Assembly: GCA_943331105.2 (NCBI GenBank)
Contig: CALQKH020000003.1
Span: 124,001 to 188,000 of the forward strand
Length of the DNA: 64,000 nt
Direction of reading: 5' to 3'
Source of the DNA: Akkermansia muciniphila
GTDB taxonomy: Bacteria; Pseudomonadota; Gammaproteobacteria; Burkholderiales; Burkholderiaceae_C
Both the position numbers and the translations under genes were made by a program. The notes under the pieces are model-generated. The model saw only the letters and a list, made by a program, of their open reading frames with translations, was not told the DNA's origin and did not search any database. The stretch's first letter is position 1. Each line of letters opens with the position of its first letter. This document shows positions 36,500-45,993 of this stretch, in pieces.

Positions 36500-37819
36500 A
36501 TGAGCAGTTGGCCAATCGCAGCCTGGTTGATGTTGGGCGGCTCCACCTTGCTGCTGTTCATGGGCATGCCCGTGGCCCTTACTTTCTTGGGTGTCAACAT
36601 CATCGGGGCCGTGCTCTACATGGGTGGCGAGCCGGGTCTGGTGCAACTGGTGCGCAACAGTGTGAGTTCGGTCACGGCCTTTGCGCTCACGCCCATTCCG
36701 CTTTTTGTGCTGATGGGAGAAATTTTGTTCCACACCGGTTTGGCCGTGAAGGTGATCGACGGGGTGGAGCGTTTGATCGTTCGCGTGCCCGGACGGCTGG
36801 CGGTAGTCGCTGTGGTAGCGGGCACGGTGTTTTCAGCCATCTCGGGCTCCACGATTGCCACCACGGCCATGCTGGGGGCCCTGATGCTGCCCGTGATGCT
36901 GGCACGCGGCTACCACCCCACCATGGCCACAGGTCCGATCATGGCCATTGGCGCGGTCGACATGCTGATTCCGCCTTCGGCCCTGACGGTCTTGCTGGGC
37001 TCGCTCTCGGGGATATCGATTTCCAAGCTGCTGCTCGGCGGTGTTGTTCCCGGGCTTCTGTTGTCGGTGGCGTTTGTGGCCTGGATCATTGTGCGCGTAC
37101 GCTTGAGTCCCCACCTGGCCCCATCCGACACGGATGCCGTTGAACACCAGGGCTGGGACCGCTGGCAACCGCTGTTTGCCTACGTTTTGCCCACCTTGTC
37201 GATTTTTGGTGTGGTGGTGGGCGCGCTGGCAGCGGGTTGGGCCACACCCACCGAGTGCGCGGCGCTCGGTGCATTTGCCACCATGCTTCTGGCTGCGCTT
37301 TACCGCGTCCTGCGTTGGGAATCGGTGCTCAAAGCCCTCAAGGGCACGGCAGGCATCTCCGGCATGATTTTGTTCATCATTTTGGGGGCCACCACCTTCG
37401 CTCAAATTTTGTCTTTTTCGGGTGCCAGCTCAGGTTTGGTGCAGTTGATCACTGGCCAAGGATTGACTGCCAACCAGATCCTGATCGGCATGTTGGTGTT
37501 TCTGATTTTTTTGGGCATTTTTGTGGACCAGGTCAGCATGATGATGATCACTCTGCCCATCTTCATGCCTATCGTGAATGCCCTGGGAATCGACCCAGTG
37601 TGGTTTGGCGTGTTGTTCCTCATCTGCATGCAAATGGGCCTGCTCTTGCCGCCCCATGGCCTGCTGCTCATGACCATGCGAGGTGTGGCACCACCGTCGG
37701 TCACCATGACGCACATTTTTTTGGCGGTCACGCCTTATTTGGCGATGAGCGTGTTGCTACTGGTTGCTGTCTTCATGTTGCCGGGTATCGCCACTTGGTT
37801 GCCGGGCTGGATGGGTTGA
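36500..37819 (+). CDS. TRAP transporter large membrane subunit (DctM family)
   Basis: A 439-residue permease with about 12 hydrophobic segments. DctM signatures include LFMGMPVALTFLGVN, FALTPIPLFVLMGEILFHTGLA, FSAISGSTIATTAMLG, MAIGAVDMLIPPSAL and the closing GLLLPPHGLLL. It drives Na+-coupled uptake with the DctP/DctQ partners. Its 3' end faces rhlE, separated by a long hairpin. Confidence 0.9.
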   Translation: MSSWPIAAWLMLGGSTLLLFMGMPVALTFLGVNIIGAVLYMGGEPGLVQLVRNSVSSVTAFALTPIPLFVLMGEILFHTGLAVKVIDGVERLIVRVPGRLAVVAVVAGTVFSAISGSTIATTAMLGALMLPVMLARGYHPTMATGPIMAIGAVDMLIPPSALTVLLGSLSGISISKLLLGGVVPGLLLSVAFVAWIIVRVRLSPHLAPSDTDAVEHQGWDRWQPLFAYVLPTLSIFGVVVGALAAGWATPTECAALGAFATMLLAALYRVLRWESVLKALKGTAGISGMILFIILGATTFAQILSFSGASSGLVQLITGQGLTANQILIGMLVFLIFLGIFVDQVSMMMITLPIFMPIVNALGIDPVWFGVLFLICMQMGLLLPPHGLLLMTMRGVAPPSVTMTHIFLAVTPYLAMSVLLLVAVFMLPGIATWLPGWMG

Positions 37820-37827
37820 TCGACTTC

Positions 37828-37906
37828 TTGTAGGAGTCCCATCCCGCGTGGGCGATGGTTTCAAGGGAGTGTGCTACGCCCATCGCCCACGGGGTGGGCT
37901 CCTACA
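37828..37906. repeat. REP-like inverted pair forming a long hairpin; acts between convergent genes
   Basis: Two copies of a GTAGGAG..CCC..TGGGCGATGG element lie head to head: 37828-37858 and, inverted, 37879-37906. Their outer parts (TTGTAGGAG / CTCCTACAA) and inner parts (GGGCGATGG / CCATCGCCC) pair, giving a stem of roughly 28 bp around a 20-nt loop. Each copy is itself partly palindromic (CCCACCCCGTGGG). This resembles bacterial REP/BIME elements and would also stop transcription of dctM and rhlE. Confidence 0.6.
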
Positions 37907-37934
37907 AAGATAAAGACAACAGCATACTGTCTGA

Positions 37935-39182
37935 TCAATCGTTCGATTTGAGCAGATCCGCCGCCCGCAACTTGTCTTTCTTGCTCAAGCGTGAACCTTT
38001 GATGCCCCCATTGCCGGGCGAAGGCGGTGGTGGGGTTTCGGTTTGCTCAAAGCCTGGAATTTGCTCCAAAGCGAGTTCAAGGCTTTCTCGCTTCTGAATC
38101 AGCCGCCAGTGCGCCAGCGCGGCGGCCGTGACAAAGCTCACCGCGTCGCCATGGGCACCCGCCCTGCCCGTGCGGCCGATGCGGTGTGTGTAATCGGTGG
38201 CCGAGCGCGGCAGGTCATAGTTGACCACCACGGGCAGCATGGCGATGTCGATGCCGCGTGAGGCCAGGTCGGTGGTGACCACCACGTCCCAGCGGCCGGC
38301 TTTGAATTCGCTCAAGACTTCTTGACGCGCACCTTGGCTCATCTCGCCATGGAAAGGCGTGGCAAACACGCCGGCTTTGTAGAGCTTGTTCGCCACATGC
38401 TCGCAGGCGTAGCGCGTGGCCACAAAAACCAGCACCTGCTTCCAGCCGTTTTCGGTGATCAGGTGGCGCAGCAAGGCGGTACGGCTTATCTCATCCACCC
38501 CAATCGCCCGCTGGGTGATGTCGGGCTTGTGACCCTCAAAAGCTGCCACGGTGATGCGAACCGGCTCGCGAAGCAGCTTGGCCGCCAGCGCTTCCACCTC
38601 GGTTGCAAACGTGGCCGAAAACAGCAGCGTTTGGCGCTTGGCAGGCAGCAGCGCCAGCACGCGCTGTAACTCGTCTGAAAAACCCAAGTCCAGCAGGCGG
38701 TCGGCTTCGTCCAGCACAAGGTGCTGAACATCGGCCAAACGCACGGCATTCTGGTCGATCAAATCGAGCAAGCGTCCGGGTGTGGCCACCACGATGTCGG
38801 CACCACCACGCAAAGCCATCATTTGCGGGTTGACCGACACACCGCCAAACACGGTGTTCACTTTGAGCGACTGCGGCAACTTGTCAACCAGATGGGCCAG
38901 CACATCACCGACTTGCACCGCCAGTTCGCGCGTGGGCACCAACACCAGCGTTCGCACCGGGCGACGAAAATTGGTCTGGCGCGGTGCGGCCAGCAAATGC
39001 TGCAAGAGCGGCAGCGCAAAGGCCAGTGTTTTGCCCGAACCGGTGGGCGCGGTGGCCCACACGTCGGCAGATTTCAGGACCGCTGGAATGGCCTCGGCTT
39101 GAATGGGTGTGGGGGCGTACAAGCCCATGTCGCCCACAGCGCGCAAGAGCGAAGGGGCCAGGCCGAGTTGGTCAAAGTTCAA
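37935..39182 (-). CDS. rhlE: DEAD-box ATP-dependent RNA helicase, RhlE type
   Basis: About 415 residues. Start at TTG 39182 gives [16 protein letters not shown], which aligns with the RhlE start, and AGGA lies five bases upstream; a TTG at 39209 would add nine residues. Helicase motifs are intact: Q motif PTPIQ, motif [15 protein letters not shown] box as [11 protein letters not shown] as LFSATF, and motif [12 protein letters not shown]. The C-terminal tail is short and basic ([11 protein letters not shown]). It acts in RNA remodelling and ribosome assembly. It follows purH directly. Confidence 0.9.
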   Translation of the reverse strand: MNFDQLGLAPSLLRAVGDMGLYAPTPIQAEAIPAVLKSADVWATAPTGSGKTLAFALPLLQHLLAAPRQTNFRRPVRTLVLVPTRELAVQVGDVLAHLVDKLPQSLKVNTVFGGVSVNPQMMALRGGADIVVATPGRLLDLIDQNAVRLADVQHLVLDEADRLLDLGFSDELQRVLALLPAKRQTLLFSATFATEVEALAAKLLREPVRITVAAFEGHKPDITQRAIGVDEISRTALLRHLITENGWKQVLVFVATRYACEHVANKLYKAGVFATPFHGEMSQGARQEVLSEFKAGRWDVVVTTDLASRGIDIAMLPVVVNYDLPRSATDYTHRIGRTGRAGAHGDAVSFVTAAALAHWRLIQKRESLELALEQIPGFEQTETPPPPSPGNGGIKGSRLSKKDKLRAADLLKSND

Positions 39183-39205
39183 AACAATCCTATGAATGAC
39201 GCGAA

Positions 39206-40807
39206 TCAATGGCGAAAGTGCCGCACACCCGTGAATACCATCGCCACGCCGTGCTCATTCGCTGCGTCGATGACTTCCTGGTCACGCATAGAGCCGCCGG
39301 GCTGGGCCACGCAAGTGGCGCCGGCCTCCACGACCACGTCGAGGCCATCGCGGAAGGGGAAGAAGGCGTCGCTGGCGACCACGGTATTTTGCAGGCTCAA
39401 CTTAGCGGCTTCGGCCTTGATGCTGGCGATGCGGGCTGAATCGAGGCGGCTCATTTGGCCCGCGCCCACACCCATGGTCATGCCGTCTTTACAGAACACG
39501 ATGGCATTGGACTTGACGAACTTGGCCACTTTCCAGGCGAACAACAGGTCATGAAGCTCAGATGGCGTGGGTTGTTTGACGGTGACGATCTTCATGTCGG
39601 CCAACGCCAACTCGTGGTTGTCGGCGCTTTGCAGCAGCAGGCCTGAACCGACGCGCTTGGTCTCTAAAAGGTTGCGCACTTGGCCGTAGTTAGCGGGCAA
39701 GGCGATTTTCATCAAACGCACATTGACTTTGCTCTTGAACACTTCGAGGGCTTCGGCGCTGAAGTCGGGAGCCATCAGCACTTCTACAAACTGTTTGCTC
39801 ACCGCTTCGGCCGCGGCTTTGTCCACCGGGCGGTTGAAAGCGATGATGCCGCCAAAGGCGCTGGTGGGGTCGGTTTGGAAAGCTTTGCTGTAGGCCTCGA
39901 GTGCCGTAGCGCCCACGGCCACACCGCAGGGGTTGGCGTGTTTGACGATGACGCACGCAGAGGTCTCGAAGCTCTTGACGCACTCCCACGCCGCATCGGC
40001 ATCGGCAATGTTGTTGTAGCTCAGCTCTTTGCCTTGCAGTTGCACGCCCGTGGCCAACGAACCGGCAGCGGGTGCGATGTCGCGGTACCAAGCGGCTTGC
40101 TGGTGGCTGTTTTCGCCATAACGCAAGTCTTGCACCTTGACATATTGCTCGTTGAACTGGCCTGAGAACTGAGCGCGCTCGGGCACGTAGGTTTCGCTCA
40201 GCTTCTCGGCTTCAAAGTTCACGCTCGACAAGTAGTTGCTGATCGCGCCGTCGTATTGGCTGATGCGGTTGAAAGCGGCCACCGACAGGGCAAAGCGCAG
40301 CTTGTCACTGAGTTTGCATTGACCTTGAGCATGTGTGGCCTTCAATTCGGCGATCACGTCGGCGTATTGGCTGGCGTCGGTCACGATGCCCACGTCTTTC
40401 CAGTTTTTGGCGGCAGAGCGCACCATGGCGGGGCCACCGATGTCGATGTTCTCGATCGCGTCGGCCAATGTGCAGCCGGGCTTGGCCACGGTGGCTTCAA
40501 AGGGGTAGAGGTTAACGATCAAGAGATCGATGGTGGCTATGCCATGCGCCTGCAACGCAGCCATGTGCTCGGGGGTGTCGCGTCGCGCCAGCAAGCCGCC
40601 GTGCACTTTGGGATGCAGGGTTTTGACCCGGCCATCCAGCATTTCGGGGAAGCCAGTGACCTCGGCCACTTCGGTCACAGGCAGGCCTTGGTCGGCCAGC
40701 AGTTTGGCGGTGCCGCCGGTAGAGATCAAGCCCACGCCCAAGGCGTGGAGTTCTTTGGCCAGTTCGACGATGCCGGTTTTGTCAGAGACAGAGATGAGGG
40801 CGCGCAT
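39206..40807 (-). CDS. purH: Bifunctional AICAR formyltransferase/IMP cyclohydrolase
   Basis: About 533 residues from the ATG at 40807 ([12 protein letters not shown]); longer frames add unrelated residues. It catalyses the last two steps of purine synthesis. The N-terminal cyclohydrolase domain ([24 protein letters not shown]) and C-terminal formyltransferase domain ([34 protein letters not shown]) are complete. It lies downstream of fis and dusB, a conserved betaproteobacterial order. Confidence 0.94.
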   Translation of the reverse strand: MRALISVSDKTGIVELAKELHALGVGLISTGGTAKLLADQGLPVTEVAEVTGFPEMLDGRVKTLHPKVHGGLLARRDTPEHMAALQAHGIATIDLLIVNLYPFEATVAKPGCTLADAIENIDIGGPAMVRSAAKNWKDVGIVTDASQYADVIAELKATHAQGQCKLSDKLRFALSVAAFNRISQYDGAISNYLSSVNFEAEKLSETYVPERAQFSGQFNEQYVKVQDLRYGENSHQQAAWYRDIAPAAGSLATGVQLQGKELSYNNIADADAAWECVKSFETSACVIVKHANPCGVAVGATALEAYSKAFQTDPTSAFGGIIAFNRPVDKAAAEAVSKQFVEVLMAPDFSAEALEVFKSKVNVRLMKIALPANYGQVRNLLETKRVGSGLLLQSADNHELALADMKIVTVKQPTPSELHDLLFAWKVAKFVKSNAIVFCKDGMTMGVGAGQMSRLDSARIASIKAEAAKLSLQNTVVASDAFFPFRDGLDVVVEAGATCVAQPGGSMRDQEVIDAANEHGVAMVFTGVRHFRH

Positions 40808-40827
40808 GGGGAAACTTTCTTCAACTT

Positions 40828-41067
40828 TTATTTCAACAAATCGTGTTCGAGCAATTTCTTGCGCAAGGTATTGCGGTTCAGGCCCAGCCATTCAGCCGCG
40901 CGGGACTGGTTTTGACCCGACTGGCTCATCACCACATCGAGCAGCGGCTTTTCAACCAGCTTCACCAGCATGTCGTACAGGCCTGTGGGGTCGGTGCCGT
41001 CCAGGTCGCGAAAATAGGTTTCCAGATTGGCCCGGATGCAGTTTTCAATGGATTGGGGTTCGCTCAT
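40828..41067 (-). CDS. fis: Fis-family DNA-binding protein
   Basis: A 79-residue protein, shorter than the 98-residue enterobacterial Fis but normal for betaproteobacteria. The C-terminal helix-turn-helix [22 protein letters not shown] is canonical; the N-terminal part carries the dimerisation helices. It overlaps the dusB end by four bases and precedes purH by 20 bp. It acts as nucleoid-associated regulator. Confidence 0.9.
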   Translation of the reverse strand: MSEPQSIENCIRANLETYFRDLDGTDPTGLYDMLVKLVEKPLLDVVMSQSGQNQSRAAEWLGLNRNTLRKKLLEHDLLK

Positions 41068-42110
41068 GGCGTGGTCTCTAAATCAGTGCAGGCCTCAGGA
41101 CGCTGGGTCTGGCGCATAGGCAGGCGCTCCATCTGTTCGGCCAGGCCGTCCAGATAAGCCGCCACAGCGGCCAGTTGCCCGGCTGCGTTCTCCAGGGTGT
41201 TCATGTGTTCGCGAAAAGCGTCGCCACCGGGCAGCGTGCGCACATACCAACCGATGTGTTTGCGCGCCGAGCGCATGCCGGTGTATTCGCCATACAGACC
41301 ATAGTGGTCTTGCAAGTGCTCCAGCAGCGCACGGCGCACTTCGGCCACCAAAGGGGAGGCCAGGTGCTCGCCCGTGGCCAAAAAGTAGCTGATTTCGCGG
41401 AAGATCCAGGGACTGCCTTGCGCGGCGCGGCCAACCATCACGGCATCAGCCCCGGTGAACTTCAGCACATCGCGGGCTTTTTCGGGCGAATCCACATCGC
41501 CATTGGCCACCACCGGGATGCGCAAAGCGGCTTTGACGCTGGCCACAGTGTCGTATTCGGCCAAACCTTTGTAACCCTGCTCGCGGGTGCGGCCGTGCAC
41601 GGTGACCATTTGCACTCCAGCGCTTTCGGCGGCGCGGGCCAAATTCAGGGCATTTTTTTCGGCATCGCACCATCCCGTGCGCATTTTCAGCGTGACGGGC
41701 ACGCCATGGGGCAAAGCCGCCTCGACCACGGCGCTGATGATCTCCAGCGCCAAAGGCTCGTCTTGCATCAGGGCCGATCCAGCCCATTTGTTGCAGACCT
41801 TTTTGGCTGGGCAACCCATGTTGATGTCGATGATCTGCGCGCCCCGGTCGATGTTGTAACGGGCCGCGTCGGCCATCATCTGCGCTTCGGTGCCTGCAAT
41901 TTGCACTGCAATGGGGCCAGGTTCGCCATCGTGGTTGGCGCGGCGCGAAGTTTTGAGCGAGGCCCACAAATCAGGCCGCGAGGTCACCATCTCGCTCACG
42001 GCATAGCCCGCGCCAAACTGCCTGCACAGTTGGCGAAACGGCCGGTCCGTCACCCCCGCCATGGGGGCAACGAACACGTTGTTCGGCAACAGGTAAGGGC
42101 CAATCTGCAT
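41064..42110 (-). CDS. dusB: tRNA-dihydrouridine synthase B
   Basis: A 348-residue FMN enzyme that reduces uridine in tRNA D-loops. Conserved blocks are VFVAPMAGVTDRPFRQLCR, the catalytic-cysteine segment DINMGCPAKKVCNKWAGSALM, VTVHGRTREQGYKG and VVANGDVDSPEKA. The C-terminal helical domain is present. It heads the dusB-fis-purH operon. Confidence 0.93.
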   Translation of the reverse strand: MQIGPYLLPNNVFVAPMAGVTDRPFRQLCRQFGAGYAVSEMVTSRPDLWASLKTSRRANHDGEPGPIAVQIAGTEAQMMADAARYNIDRGAQIIDINMGCPAKKVCNKWAGSALMQDEPLALEIISAVVEAALPHGVPVTLKMRTGWCDAEKNALNLARAAESAGVQMVTVHGRTREQGYKGLAEYDTVASVKAALRIPVVANGDVDSPEKARDVLKFTGADAVMVGRAAQGSPWIFREISYFLATGEHLASPLVAEVRRALLEHLQDHYGLYGEYTGMRSARKHIGWYVRTLPGGDAFREHMNTLENAAGQLAAVAAYLDGLAEQMERLPMRQTQRPEACTDLETTP

Positions 42111-42161
42111 GACGGGTAAAAGCTGTGAAATGGGGTTTGCTTAAAAAGAAGGCACGATTGT

Positions 42162-42184
42162 AGTTGCTTAATATTTCAGCAACT
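42162..42184 (-). promoter_or_regulatory. Inverted repeat and -10 candidate upstream of dusB
   Basis: AGTTGCT-N9-AGCAACT is a perfect 7-bp inverted repeat 52-74 bp upstream of dusB. On the minus strand TACAAT (42158-42163) directly adjoins it and could be the operon -10 box. The regulator, if any, is unknown. Confidence 0.3.
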
Positions 42185-42296
42185 GACAATCAAATGTGCT
42201 AAGCAAAGCACCTGTTCATGGCCGCCTTCAGCCCGTCCAAAATCCACATTGATGTTGGGCAATGCCCGATGCGAGGGCCACCGCTACACTCGTTGC

Positions 42297-42773
42297 ATGG
42301 ACATTTGGCTCAACAACATCATGCAATGGCTGGCCCTGCCCCAGCACGGTCTGAGCACCGTGTTTGTGGTGGCTTTTGTGTCGGCCACTTTGCTGCCCAT
42401 GGGCTCTGAGCCCGCGGTGTTTGGTTTGGTCAAACTCAACCTCGACCTTTTTTGGCCCGCCATTTTGGTGGCCACGGTGGGCAACACCTTGGGCGGCATG
42501 CTCAGCTGGTGGATGGGCTGGGGCACACGGCACGCCGTCAGCCGCTGGCGCGACTCAAGCAGTCACGCCCGGGCACTGGTTTGGTTGGAAAAACTGGGGC
42601 CCAAAGCCTGCTTGCTGAGCTGGCTGCCTGGCGTTGGTGACCCCTTGTGCGCTGTGGCCGGTTGGCTGAAACTGCCGTTTTGGCCATGCACGCTGTACAT
42701 GGCCATTGGCAAATTTTTCCGTTACCTGGTGATGACAGCCTTGCTGCTGTGGGTGTTTCCCGGCCAGTTTTAA
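42297..42773 (+). CDS. YqaA-family membrane protein (DedA-related)
   Basis: A 158-residue inner-membrane protein with about four hydrophobic segments. The family pattern FVVAFVSATLLPMGSEPAVFGLV, NTLGGMLSWWMGWG and LSWLPGVGDPLCAVAGWLKL is clear. Family members are small SNARE-associated/DedA relatives of uncertain function in membrane lipid handling. A -10-like TACACT (42285-42290) ends six bases before the ATG and no ribosome site is visible, suggesting a leaderless message. Confidence 0.82.
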   Translation: MDIWLNNIMQWLALPQHGLSTVFVVAFVSATLLPMGSEPAVFGLVKLNLDLFWPAILVATVGNTLGGMLSWWMGWGTRHAVSRWRDSSSHARALVWLEKLGPKACLLSWLPGVGDPLCAVAGWLKLPFWPCTLYMAIGKFFRYLVMTALLLWVFPGQF

Positions 42774-42806
42774 GCTTGGCCCAGAACCCCGCAGCCCAGG
42801 TCTCCC

Positions 42807-43805
42807 TCAGTCTTGGACGATCTTGCGCTCTTTGATGATCTGCGCAAAACGGCGAGCGTCGGCCTTGGTGAGCGCGCCAAACTCGGCAGCTGACATCGGC
42901 GTGGGTTCGGCACCAATGCCTTTGATGGCTTCAACGGCACTGGGCACCATGAGGGCACGGTTGATTTCACGGTTCATGCGCTCAACGATGGCCGCTGGCG
43001 TGCCCGCAGGCGCCCAGAAACCATGCGATGTGCCAGCGTCGAAATTCTTGAGACCCAGCTCATTGAGGGTCGGTGCATCGGGGAACATGGACAAGCGCTG
43101 GGGCGATGTGACCGCCAACAAACGCAGACGACCTGAGCGCACATGCGAGAAAGCGATGCCGGGGTCCATCAAATAATCCACATTGCCGCCCAGCAGGTCT
43201 TGCAAGGCCGCGGCAGATCCGCGGTAAGGGATGTGCAGGGTAAAAATACCTGCTTGCGACTTGAGCATTTCACCCGCGATGTGCGGGCTGGTGCCGTTGC
43301 CGGGCGAGCCGTAGCTCATCTTACCGGGGTTGCGCTTGGCGTAAGCGATGAATTCGGCATAAGTCTTGTAAGGGGCGTCGCTGCGGACCACCAAGAACAA
43401 CTGCAAACGCGCACCGGAAGCGACCGGGATCAGGTCCTTGTCGTGGTCAAAAGGCATCTTGGGCGTGACATAAGGCACGATGGCCGCGCCGCTGCCCGAG
43501 CTGCACAAAAAGGTGTAACCGTCGGGCGCGCTCTTGGCAGCCAAATCGGAGCCAATGATGCCACCGGCACCACCGCGGTTGTCCACCACAATTTGTTGAC
43601 CCAAGGCTTGGGACACGGTGTTGGACACGGCACGGGCCACCAAATCGGGCGATCCGCCGGCCGGGAAATTCACGATCATGCGAATGGGTTTGGCAGCGGG
43701 CCAGGCAGGGGTTTGCGCCTGTGCGGTGCCAAAGGCGCCAAGGGCAAGACCCGACACGGCGGCAAGGCCAAGCTGTCGGCGGCGTGGGTCGTGACGGTGG
43801 GTCAT
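42807..43805 (-). CDS. Bug/TctC-family periplasmic solute receptor
   Basis: About 332 residues from the ATG at 43805, with GGAGA nine bases upstream. An arginine-rich signal (DPRRRQLGLAAVSGLALG) ends at AQAQ. Bug motifs IRMIVNFPAGGSPDLVARA, VVDNRGGAGGIIGSD, KSAPDGYT and HIPYRGSAAALQDLLGGNV are intact. It lies 127 bp after the 2-hydroxyacid dehydrogenase gene at the distal end of the catabolic cluster and could be separately transcribed. Confidence 0.87.
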   Translation of the reverse strand: MTHRHDPRRRQLGLAAVSGLALGAFGTAQAQTPAWPAAKPIRMIVNFPAGGSPDLVARAVSNTVSQALGQQIVVDNRGGAGGIIGSDLAAKSAPDGYTFLCSSGSGAAIVPYVTPKMPFDHDKDLIPVASGARLQLFLVVRSDAPYKTYAEFIAYAKRNPGKMSYGSPGNGTSPHIAGEMLKSQAGIFTLHIPYRGSAAALQDLLGGNVDYLMDPGIAFSHVRSGRLRLLAVTSPQRLSMFPDAPTLNELGLKNFDAGTSHGFWAPAGTPAAIVERMNREINRALMVPSAVEAIKGIGAEPTPMSAAEFGALTKADARRFAQIIKERKIVQD

Positions 43806-43932
43806 ACAGAAATCTCCGAGTTTATGAATGGACAAATAGGCTGAATAATCGAACAAATCGATTATGGGAAGAAATCAAGTGCCACGCCACCCGGGAAAAC
43901 CTTGCCCCCCAAACCGGGCGGTCTAATAGGGT

Positions 43933-44958
43933 TCAGCCCACCGCGTTGCGCAGAGGTTGCCCCTTGACCCAGCGGCTCAAATTGTCCAAAAACATCTTTG
44001 CCACCCGAGTTTCATTGCCATCCGAGTGGCCAGCAGCATGCGGGGTGACCATGACTTGGGGCATGGCCCACAAAGGGGAATCTTTCGGCAAGGGTTCGTG
44101 CGCAAATACATCCAAAAAGGCACCGCCCAATTGCCCGCTTTGCAATGCCGCCACCAAAGCCGGTTCGTCCACCACCTCGCCACGCGCCACGTTGACCAAG
44201 TGTGCGCCAGGGGGCATCAAGGCCAAGGCTTGGGCGTTGACCAATTGGCGGGTTTTGGAGGTCAAGGGGCAGGCCAAGACCAACCAATCGGTTTGGGGCA
44301 ACACCTGCTGCCATTCCTCGAACGTGACCATTTGAAGGCTTGTGGCATCTGGTTGGGCAGTGGACTGGGCTAAGGACTTGGCCTGCGCTTGCTGACGCAC
44401 GGCCACCACGTTCACCCCCAGGGCCTGGAGCAAGCTGCCCAGCTTTTGACCAATAGGGCCCCAGCCGACGATCGTGGCCGTTTGACCCGGCAAGTCGCGT
44501 GGCATGCGCTCACCCATCATGGGAATCCATTGTCGCTGTTGCTGCTCGGCCCACAACAGCGGAAAGCGCCGAGCCAAGGCCAACATGCCCGCCAAAGCCA
44601 CGGTGGCCACCACTTGCGCATTGGCCCCGGATGAGGTGCAAACTTGGATGCCCTTGGCCATCAGGTCAAGGTAAATCTGGCGGTCTGCTCCCGCCGAATG
44701 GATGTGTACCCATCGCAAAGCAGGCGACTGGCGCAGCAAGGTGTAGACCTGTTGCAAAGCCGGATGGATTTCGTGCTTGGTCGAGGTGCCTGTGACCTCG
44801 CGCGAGATGAAGGCCACATCGGCATCGGTGCGCTGAGCGCCCACTGCGGTTTCTAGTGTGATCAGTGCATAGGGATGCTCACCCATCGCTGCCGAAACCG
44901 ATGCGCCCAAGCGGTCCATGGACTGCTGGGACATGAGGATGCGCAAGGGCTTGCTCAT
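43933..44958 (-). CDS. D-isomer-specific 2-hydroxyacid dehydrogenase
   Basis: A 341-residue NAD(P)-dependent dehydrogenase of the D-2-hydroxyacid family (glyoxylate/hydroxypyruvate reductase-like). The nucleotide-binding loop VGWGPIGQKLG is central. The catalytic arginine lies in VNVARGEVVDE, the glutamate in DVFAHEPLP and the histidine in VTPHAAGH. It is cotranscribed with the Bug receptor upstream (25-bp gap). It probably reduces or oxidises a 2-oxo/2-hydroxy acid intermediate of the cluster; the substrate is not readable. Confidence 0.85.
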   Translation of the reverse strand: MSKPLRILMSQQSMDRLGASVSAAMGEHPYALITLETAVGAQRTDADVAFISREVTGTSTKHEIHPALQQVYTLLRQSPALRWVHIHSAGADRQIYLDLMAKGIQVCTSSGANAQVVATVALAGMLALARRFPLLWAEQQQRQWIPMMGERMPRDLPGQTATIVGWGPIGQKLGSLLQALGVNVVAVRQQAQAKSLAQSTAQPDATSLQMVTFEEWQQVLPQTDWLVLACPLTSKTRQLVNAQALALMPPGAHLVNVARGEVVDEPALVAALQSGQLGGAFLDVFAHEPLPKDSPLWAMPQVMVTPHAAGHSDGNETRVAKMFLDNLSRWVKGQPLRNAVG

Positions 44959-44983
44959 GGGTGAAGCTCAATTGTGCGCTGGG

Positions 44984-45958
44984 TCACTCGGCTTTGGCGC
45001 CCGAGTCGCGAACAATGACGCGCCACTTGTCGTGTTCACGCTGAACAAATTGACCAAACTGGGCCGGCGTACCGCCAGCAGGGTCTGCGCCCTGGGCGAT
45101 CATTTGTTGCTCGATGGCGGGCACTTGCAAGATCTCATTGACGGCTTTGTTGACCATGCTGATCACGGCCTCTGGCGTGCCCTTGGGTGCAAAAAAGCCA
45201 AACCAAGAACCGGCTTCAAACTGAGGGAAACCTTTTTCGACCACCGTGGGCACCTCGGGCATGGAGCGCGAGCGCTTGAGTGAACTGACGGCAATCGGTT
45301 TGAGCTTGCCCGCCGTGATGTGCGTCATGACCGACGGGATGGTGACAAACATGAACTGGATCCGACCGGCCAACAAGTCTTTCAGCGCATCGGCTCCTTT
45401 GTAGGGAATGTGGGTCGCCTCAAAACCCACCCGCTTGGACAGCATGAAACTGGACAAGTGGGACGAGGTCCCAATGCCGGTTGAACCGTAATTGAGCTTG
45501 CCCGGATTGGCCTTGGCATAGGCGATCAGCTCTTCCATGGTGTTGGCGGGTACCGAGGGGTGGATGACCAACACATTGGGGACATCTGCGATCTGAACAA
45601 TCGGCACCAGATCGGTCAAGGGGTTGTAGGGCAGCTTGCCGTACAGCGTTGGGTTGACCGCAATGGGACCCACAGAATTGACGATCAAGGTGTACCCGTC
45701 TGGTGCAGAGCGGACCACCAACTCGGTACCCAAATTGCCACCCGCGCCGGGTTTGTTGTCGATCACAAAGGGCTGCTTGAGTTTTTCGGACAGCTGCTGC
45801 GTCACCGTGCGCGCCAAGATGTCGGTGGTGCCTCCAGCCGTGAAGGCCACCACCACTTTGACCGGTTTTTGCGGATAGGCCTGAGCTTGCGCCCAAGAGG
45901 GCATGGCCATGGTGAGCGCAGAAAGGCTGGCAGCCAGCCAAAGAGAAGGTGATTTCAT
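44984..45958 (-). CDS. Bug/TctC-family periplasmic solute receptor
   Basis: A 324-residue receptor from the ATG at 45958; the frame remains open far upstream, antisense to nothing useful, and only this part is homologous. The signal peptide ends at SWAQAQ. Motifs VKVVVAFTAGGTTDILA, VIDNKPGAGGNLGTE, RSAPDGYT, HIPYKGADALKDLLAGRI and SWFGFFAPKGTP are typical. It lies between the class II aldolase and the 2-hydroxyacid dehydrogenase genes. Confidence 0.88.
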   Translation of the reverse strand: MKSPSLWLAASLSALTMAMPSWAQAQAYPQKPVKVVVAFTAGGTTDILARTVTQQLSEKLKQPFVIDNKPGAGGNLGTELVVRSAPDGYTLIVNSVGPIAVNPTLYGKLPYNPLTDLVPIVQIADVPNVLVIHPSVPANTMEELIAYAKANPGKLNYGSTGIGTSSHLSSFMLSKRVGFEATHIPYKGADALKDLLAGRIQFMFVTIPSVMTHITAGKLKPIAVSSLKRSRSMPEVPTVVEKGFPQFEAGSWFGFFAPKGTPEAVISMVNKAVNEILQVPAIEQQMIAQGADPAGGTPAQFGQFVQREHDKWRVIVRDSGAKAE

Positions 45959-45993
45959 GCGGGTCTTTCGGTGATGCTCAACAAGCAAGGGGT

